The notes under the pieces are model-generated. The model did no database searches. It was given only the letters and a program-made list of their open reading frames with translations, and was not told the DNA's origin. 64,000 nt of DNA from Amblyomma americanum (Eukaryota > Arthropoda > Arachnida > Ixodida > Ixodidae), in assembly GCF_052857255.1 (NCBI RefSeq), contig NC_135504.1, positions 138,831,121 through 138,895,120 of the forward strand. Reading direction: 5' to 3'. Shown here piece after piece: positions 57,728 through 64,000 of the stretch (the stretch's first letter is position 1; the number at the start of each line of letters is the position of its first letter). A program made the translations under genes and the position numbers.

Positions 57728-58771
57728 CGTCATCACTTCGCGCAATTTTGCGTGCGTTCCCAGACACCCTTAAAGCGTGTGGGGGTAGCGGTCTCGGTCA
57801 CATAGGAGATGCCCTCGACTCAGCGTGGCAAGCCTCAGCCGGAGACCAGCTACCAAGTGACAAGGGGGTTGGCCGTTTGGTGCCCAGCTTTCGCCGGTCG
57901 TAAGCCAGAGAATGGGTCGGAGCCAATGGTTCACAAAACAAAACAAAGTTTATACAGCGAAGAGAGGATACAAAGGATTTCACTATCACTCGTGCGAGCA
58001 CATACAAAGTGATTCACAAATACAATGCAACTCATGCAATGCCACAATAGAGAGAGATGCAATTCAACAAAACATTTGCACTTTAAGTGCACTAACACAG
58101 AGAGAGACAAATAAACAAAACACGATTTGTTCACCGGGCACTGCGAAAGACCGACGACCCGAGGAGTTCGACGGGGCCGTCCCGCAGGTTAGCGCACGTT
58201 GCCTCGCTGGTCCGGGCTGGGCGAGTGGTATTCTCCCGGGAGTCGAGCGGGCGCGCTTCTCGGAAGCTTAAACGGCGGCTCGGGCTAACCGACAGCGGTT
58301 GCAGCCCCTCAGTTATAGGCGCAGACCGCGTCTGTTTGTTCTTCGCGGTAAGGCAGGCGCGCACATACACGCAGCTTCAACTGCAAAAACTCCTCGCGCC
58401 GGGGGCGCGACCCCATTGGTCGAGCGCGGAAATCACATTCTAGAACAATCTAGGTCATTCGTGGCACGCTGAGTCATCGGTGCAGAAGCGAAGGGGAGAG
58501 GGTATCACTTTGGAGCGGTCAAGGTTTACCCCCTTTCCGTCGACAACCAGCAAAAACTTCTCCGACATTCGAGAAAAATCGACGCCGCGCGTGTCTATGT
58601 TTACTTTGGAGCCCCGCCGGCGAGCCGAGTGGAAAGCGCCCGCACGGTTTACGCGCTCTCCGGGTGTTCTTCCTGTTTGTTTTTTTTGTTTTACTTTACT
58701 GCGCGCGGGCGCGATTGCTTAGGCGCAGCAGCGCCATTTTTTTTTTCCGAAATGCGCCGAATTTTGTGACA
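57728..58771 (-). repeat. LTR-5 3' LTR
   Basis: 1044 bp. On the - strand it starts TGTCACAAAATTC; its outer end CGTCATCAC has one change from TGTCACCAC in the other LTR. The two LTRs differ at many places, so this element is older than Gyp-3. Confidence 0.88.
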
Positions 58772-59500
58772 CTGCCCCTTCCTTTAAGAATATTGTGCAA
58801 CAATATTCACAAAACACAAAATTCGTGCGCACATGCTTGCGCTCACAATCTATCTGGCGAATGCAAGAATACACACATCAATACAATGATGTCTGTACGC
58901 ACACAAGACTTGACAACCGTCAAGATTCACTTCAATACATGCCGCCACTCGGCAAGACATTAGCACACAAGTGTGATACACACCTTAGCCCATACTTCCA
59001 CCTACATTTCCTACTTGCGCTTCCGTAATGCGCGCGTGAGGACCTTCACAGTTGCCTTGTGTCGCAAAAAGAGTCTCTTCGACTCGCGGGTCTTTTTCTC
59101 GGTCAACATCGGCTTCTGTTTCGCCCACCTGAACCCTGTAGATGAATTTGCCGACTCGGAAAAGAATTGTGCACTTAGGCATGCACACACAAACAAGGCA
59201 ATCAGGGCACCTGCGTCAAAACACACAGGCTCACAATATTGACCGGTGTGAATGCACGCTTGGCCACATTCCAGAATATTCCTGTGCGATCGAAAGGCAG
59301 CTGAAGTAATGTGCGCAACAGCACGATGAACATGTCCACAACCTGCGCTAAGCTGAGCCTAGCCGGAGTTTCAGACACCTTTTCCTCTTGAGCTGTCTTT
59401 CTTTCGCGTTTCGCTGCTTCCTTGTGACCATTCCGCGGCCATTCTTTCGGCTTCGCACAGCTTTCTACTGCAGTGCCCGTCCTTTCCAGCGGAAACGTTT
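58772..59500 (-). pseudogene. LTR-5 internal region, 3' part
   Basis: On the - strand an open stretch (59480-59202) encodes KPKEWPRNGHKEAAKRERKT and LAQVVDMFIVLLRTLLQLPF, a basic segment and a hydrophobic helix of unknown role. It appears to continue the Lys/Arg-rich end of the gag-like frame at 60696 across the LINE-C insertion. The remainder to the LTR is non-coding. Confidence 0.5.
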
Positions 59501-60690
59501 TGTCTAACGAAATATTGCTCCAACTAGGAATCAGCAACACCTTTTACGAACTGGGAGAAGCCCTGCTCAGAGCGCAAACTATGACACTCCGAGGCACGCC
59601 AATAGGCCGGGCGCTACTGAAAAGGATAAGGGTGGATACACAAGGTCACATGGACAGGTACCAGGACGTCCCAGACGGAATCAGGGGAATACTTAGGGTA
59701 GCCCTCGTGCCTAGGAATATGGATCCGAACCTGCACGAGGGCAGACGGAAAGCGATAGCCGAGTATGTGGAACGGGGACTGGCCCAACTGGAAAGCTCAG
59801 TCTATACGGATGCGTCACTGTACCTAACCGGGAGTAAACGCACGGCCGCAGCGGTGGTGGTCAATCACAAGGGAGACCTGGTTACATGCGCAGCAGCCGG
59901 GGTTGCGGACGCAACAGAGGCTGAGGAGATCGCCATAGCCTTGGCGGTAGCCAATGGGTCCAGGGAAAACAAATCCCTAAATATACTTGCTGACTCGAAG
60001 GAGGCATGCAGAAACTACATTAGAGGGAGAATAGGTAGCGTGGCCCTAAACATACTCAGAAAGGTAAAATGCTTGGATATATGACTTACACAACCTGATA
60101 TGGATACCCGGGCACGTAGGCATTAAGGGGAATGAGAAGGCGGACTACTTTGCTCGCGAGTTGAGTTTCCAAGCGGGGCAACCGGACGACTTCTACACCC
60201 AGGCCTGCGACGGGGGTACGCGGAGCACCAGGGCCTATACAGGGGCATGGAATATAGGTACCCACCGCCACACAGGGCGCTAACAAAGGAGGAGGCGACC
60301 GGAGGGCGCAGGCTGCAGACGGGTGTTTTTCCCAACCTACACCTACTGAACAAGATGTTTCCAACACAGTACAGAGCCGCATGCCCTTGGTGCGGGGCGG
60401 TGCCGACACTCTACCACATCACGTGGGAGTGTGAGCGAAACAGAACATTCCACCAACACGAACACCCGAGTGCGGAGCAATGGGAGAGCCGGCTCGTCAG
60501 CAGCGAGCTCACAGTCCAAAGGACCCTGGTGCAGCACGCTTGTGAGGCAGCGCGGCTCAGCGGAGCCCTGGAATAGGGCCCGACCTTGCGAGGACAGGAC
60601 CCGGGACCGCCTGAGACGAGGACGACGTGGGTCATGCAGCCGCGAATTCCTTAAAAGATCCAACAAAGTTTGCTTACCTTACCTTCCTCG
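59501..60690 (+). pseudogene. LINE-C: RNase H end of a LINE, 5'-truncated, inside LTR-5
   Basis: The + strand reads VALVPRNMDPNLHEGRRKAI and then RNase H: SVYTDASLYLTGSKRTAAAV, EAEEIAIALAVA, LNILADSKEACRN (to 60084). The next frame gives IWIPGHVGIKGNEKADYFAR, and a third (60247-60576) ends with CPWCGAVPTLYHITWEC, the Cys/His tail. A CTTACCTTACCTT end at about 60672-60686 looks like the LINE 3' terminus. Two frameshifts disable it. It interrupts the gag-like frame of LTR-5. Confidence 0.82.
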
Positions 60691-60695
60691 GAATG

Positions 60696-61670
60696 TTAAT
60701 CCGCGGGACTCTTCCGTTCTTCCTGCTTGACTGTCTGCTTCGCTGCTACTTTGCTTGAGCTAGCAAGCTCGCGCCTCCTTCGCCACTTCCTTTTCGCTTG
60801 GCGATCACTGCGCCGTTCCGAAGAGCAGGATTCGGATTTCTCCGTCTCGTGGTTACTTTCTGGGCCCTTTGGAAATTTTGCCCCCTTTATATTTCCCAAT
60901 ATGAGGTCGTATACGGGGCGCTCCAGGCACAGTGCAGTTAGTTTCCCGCTGTAGTAGGGAGTCCGCACAAGTACTTCAGCTTCCGTCAAGCGCTGAAACG
61001 AGCCGTCGACTAGCCGTACAAGGCTCTTCGTTCTAGGGAGATCCTTATCTCTCACTAATCTTCGTTTTATTATTGCAGCGCTGCTCCCCGCGTCTCGCAA
61101 CACTGTAATTGTTTTTTCTCTTATCTTCCCTTTCAGGACAGGCATTCTGTTCATTTCAGCTTCCGGTAGCGCGTTCACTACGGCGTTCACGACTGGTAAC
61201 TTCTTGCCGTTCTTCAGTTCTACGAAGCCATTTTCATCTTCTTCCTCCAGGTGGTCATCTGAGGAGGCCCGTACGCACGATACCTGGGGAATGGACTTGC
61301 CTGGGTTCGGACAAACCGCGGCTCTGTGCCCCTTCTGGCCGCACTTAAAACAAGCTGTTGGGCTACTGTTCATAGCACTGTTGCGGCAATTAGACGCGTA
61401 GTGGCCTGACATGTTGCAGAGGTAGCACTTTGGCGGAGCCTTTGGGCTAAATCGGGCATCACAGCTGTCGGATTTCTCCGCGCTCTCTGAATTCGTATTC
61501 TTAATCTTGGTCAGATTCGTTCCTTCTTGAGCTTCTAGAAATTGGTCGGCAAGATTTAATATTTCGGAGAGAGTCTTGGCTCTTCTTTCCTCAAGTGCAG
61601 CGACAAGCTCGTGTGACAGATACTCAGGAAGTGTTCTTTGATGAGTAGCTCACGAAGTGTACTGTATTCC
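60696..61670 (-). pseudogene. LTR-5 Gag C-terminal part with zinc knuckles and protease-like segment
   Basis: Two CCHC knuckles occur: CYLCNMSGHYASNC (about 61440-61400) and CFKCGQKGHRAAVC (61350). KGKIREKTITVLRDAGSSAA (near 61110) is in the position of a retropepsin, with DAGS in place of DTG, as in some gypsy lineages. The end is Arg/Lys-rich and stops at 60696 next to LINE-C. A frameshift near 61665 separates it from the N-terminal part. Confidence 0.75.
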
Positions 61671-62329
61671 TATGCAATTTCTGACAGTTCTATCCACCGA
61701 TCAATGTAGTGACTTAATCTTGCCGCAAACTGGGTTGCCGTTTCGCCATCTGTGGGCTTCCCTGTTCTGAATTTATCTCGGAATCCCTCGGTGGTGAGTC
61801 GGAATCGCTTAAGCAAGGCGGCCTTTACCTTGCTGTAGCTTGCTGCATCTTCCGGAGAAAGTCGCCTGAATACACTTAGAGCTTCCCCGCTGAGACACGT
61901 GCTAAGAACGGTAGCACATTCGCCGTCTGACCAATTCTGACTTCCCGCGATCCCTTCGAAACGCCTGAGGAACGCGTCGAGATCGTCCCTTTTTTCATCA
62001 AATCTGGGAAGTAATCTGCTGGCATCTATCCGCAGGCAACTGCCTTCTTCTCTAGTGCTATGGAGTTCCGCTGAGTGGGTTCCAGCACGTTGGAGCTCAA
62101 GCTTCATGGCAAGCACGTGTTTTTCGCGTTCGAATTTTCTCTCTCTTTCTTTCTCAACCCTCTCTCTCTCGTTTACGGCTTCTTCTCCAGCCTTTTGTCT
62201 CTCCTTTTCAACCCCCTCTCTCTTCTTTTCTGCTTCTTCTCGAGCCTCTTTTTCTCTCTGGCTCACCCATTTCCGTAGTTCAGCCCCGGATATCCCCATC
62301 TGGGTGCCAACCTCGACTAGTTCCTTCAA
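61670..62329 (-). pseudogene. LTR-5 Gag N-terminal part
   Basis: MKELVEVGTQMGISGAELRK opens a long charged coiled coil rich in Glu/Lys/Arg (about residues 20-80). A capsid-like segment follows: LDAFLRRFEGIAG, LSTCLSGEALSVFRRLSP, KAALLKRFRLTTEGFRDKFR. This order is typical of a gypsy gag family with SCAN-like capsid. The frame stops at 61670 and continues in another frame. Confidence 0.8.
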
Positions 62330-62528
62330 GTTCCTATTTGGAGAACGAACTCCTCAAAACAAAGACTGCCTCTATACGGTGAACCTCGATAAACGCTTCA
62401 GCGCGGCACCTCACAATATTGCTCTGCTGCTAAACACCCGTTTAGACCTCTTCGTAAACTCCTTCCGACTCTTTCTCCGTTCTCTGAGCTCAAAAAGCAC
62501 CAAATATCCTGTCGTGGACGCCAGAATA

Positions 62529-63848
62529 TGTCACCACTTCGCGCACTTTTGCGTGCGTTCCAAGACACCCTTAAAGCTTGTAGGGGTAGTGGTCTCGGTC
62601 ACAAAGCAGATGCCCTCCAGTCACCCTGGCAAGCTCAGCCGGAGACCAGCTGCCAAGTGACAAGGGCTTTCGCCGGTCGCAAGCCAGAGAATGGGTCGGA
62701 GCCAAAGGTTCACAAAACAAAACCAAATTTATACAGCTAAGAGACGATACAAAGGATTTCACTATCACTCGTGCGAGCACATACAAAGTGATTCACAAAT
62801 ACAGTGCAACTCATGCAAAGTCACAATAGAGAGAGATACAATTCAACCAAATCTCTTCACCTAAAGTGCACTAACACAGAGCGAGACAAATAAACAAAAC
62901 ACGATTTGTTCACCCGGCACTGCGACATTCCGAACGACCTGAGGAGCTCGACGGGGCCGTCCCGCAGGTTGGCGCACGTTGCCTCGCTGGTCCGGGCTTG
63001 GCGAGTGGTGTTCTCCCGGGAGTCGAGCGGGCGCGCTTCTCGGAAGCTTAAACGGCGGCTCGGGCTAACCGACAGTCTGTCTGTCTGTCTGTTGCTGCCA
63101 GGAAGAAAGAAGGTGCACAGGCCTGCTCACTGGCTCAAGACGAGCCACAATCGCTACCACATGCAAATAGAAGGAGAGTTGAAAGATGGGCTAGAACGAC
63201 AGGATAGTAAAGACGCGCTAAAGATAAGGCCGATCCCGAAGGTAGTGCAATAGCGGGCCAACCGGTGGCGGGAGTGAAGCATCCTTCAAACTCTCCGCCA
63301 CATTTCCAAAAATAAGTCCAACTTGGACCCGTAACAGATACTCTACGGGGTCCGGACATTCGCTGCGCTCCTAACCGACAGCGGTTGCAGCCCCTCATTT
63401 ATAGGCGCAGACCGCGTCTGTTTGTTCTTCGCGCCAAGGCAGGCGCGCACATACACGCAGCTTTAACCACACAAACTCCTTCTCCTTCTCGCGCCGGGCG
63501 CGCGACCCCATTGGTCGAGCGCGGAAATCACCTTCTAGAACAATCTAGGTCATTCGCGGCACGCTGAGTCATCGGTGCAGGAGCGAAGGGGAGAGGGTAT
63601 CACTTTGGCGCGGTTAAGGTCGGCAACGAGCAAAAACTTCTCCGACATTCGAGAAAAATCGACACCGTGCGTGTCTATGTTTACTTTGGCGCCCCGCCGG
63701 CGAACTCAGTGAAAAGCCCACGCACGGTTTACGCGCTCTCCGAGGGTTCTTCCCCGCTGGTTTTTTTTTTTACTTTACCGCGGGTGGGCGCGATTGCTTA
63801 GGCGCTGCGCCGGTTTTTTTTTTCGAAAATGCGCTGAATTTTGTGACA
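62529..63848 (-). repeat. LTR-5 5' LTR with internal insertion
   Basis: 1320 bp, of which 63076-63370 is inserted sequence plus one duplicated target. The remainder aligns with 57728-58771. It runs from TGTCACCAC at 62529 to TGTGACA at 63848. Confidence 0.88.
63076..63370 (+). mobile_element. 295-bp retroposon insert with 11-bp target duplication
   Basis: CTAACCGACAG occurs at 63065-63075 and 63371-63381 and only once in the other LTR. The insert begins with (TCTG)n and reads HNRYHMQIEGELKDGLERQD then LKIRPIPK on +, resembling a LINE segment before RNase H. An 11-bp duplication suggests insertion by the LINE machinery. The class is uncertain. Confidence 0.7.
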
Positions 63849-63853
63849 CCGTC

Positions 63854-64000
63854 CTCCTCTCCTTCGGTGCAACCGCCAAAGGGCATGCCATTTCTCTGGT
63901 GTGTCAGCTTCTTCGCAAGTATATCATTAAAGTCAAAAGAGCTACCGCTGGGGCTAGTTGGAAATGCATCCTTGAAGGTATTGGTGAGCGCCACCAAAAT
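63854..64000 (+). pseudogene. LINE-D C-terminal fragment, part right of LTR-5
   Basis: After the CCGTC duplication the frame continues LSFGATAKGHAISLVCQLLR and KYIIKVKRATAG, the expected LINE C-terminus after the segment at 57604-57727. It is cut by the window end. Confidence 0.6.

Larger units (their letters stand above)
57728..63848 (-). mobile_element. LTR-5: gag-only LTR retrotransposon with two later insertions
   Basis: LTRs at 57728-58771 and 62529-63848 bound an internal region with a frameshifted gag and zinc knuckles but no RT or integrase. CCGTC flanks both sides (57723-57727, 63849-63853). LINE-C lies in the internal region and a 295-bp insert lies in the right LTR. After subtracting LINE-C the internal part is about 2.5 kb, too small for pol, so it is probably a non-autonomous family. 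Confidence 0.88.

Overview
This window reads as a nuclear, repeat-saturated piece of an arthropod genome, most likely an ixodid tick. I see no recognisable host protein gene, rRNA or tRNA. The tick assignment is an inference from the overall repeat style: RNase H-bearing LINEs, RTE ends, Ty3/gypsy families, Penelope-like elements, long (TA)n tracts and a SINE-like repeat with a GGTGTCCACCGATATATGAG-type core. Coding content belongs almost entirely to transposable elements, in all states from intact to badly decayed, and much of it is nested.

Layout. 1-1020: 3' end of a LINE (LINE-A). 1102-3965: decayed Ty3/gypsy pol (Gyp-1, + strand), interrupted by a ~770-bp unknown insert and by a TTAA-flanked MITE (2941-3843). 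4266-6079: SINE-like repeat, then (TA)n tracts holding two inverted dimers (D1, a perfect 178-bp palindrome, and D2, ~400-bp arms). 6080-11457: Gyp-2, a broken gypsy on the - strand. 11457-11808: inverted mini-dimer D3 between (TA)n tracts. 11809-16745: nearly complete RNase H-type LINE (LINE-B, - strand). 16906-19619: Penelope-like element PLE-1 (-) with direct terminal repeats. 20245-25686: an apparently complete PIF/Harbinger transposon with both of its genes, TIRs and a CTA target duplication. 26066-32053: head-to-head pair PLE-2 (-) and PLE-3 (+) between (TA)n tracts. 32054-43507: another head-to-head Penelope locus (PLE-4, D5), split by an intact 7.74-kb Ty3/gypsy element (Gyp-3, - strand, 32787-40528) with apparently identical 1132-bp LTRs. 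43776-44940: gypsy fragment Gyp-4 (+). 44941-57600: mostly non-coding, with a TIR element (46221-47117), SINE-like pieces, two RTE LINE 3' ends in opposite orientation and a Penelope endonuclease fragment (PLE-5). 57604-64000: LINE-D, interrupted by LTR-5 (57728-63848, TSD CCGTC, gag only), which itself carries LINE-C and a 295-bp insert with an 11-bp TSD.

The most interesting signal is a family of hammerhead-ribozyme-like motifs. A CTGANGA box, a helix II and GAAAC occur at the tails of the Penelope-type elements. The helix II sequences differ between families but remain paired. Almost every one of these loci is a head-to-head inverted dimer whose tails point outward into (TA)n. The Harbinger and Gyp-3 insertions both landed in such repeats, and for each an unoccupied related copy can be read elsewhere in this window, which confirms their exact borders.
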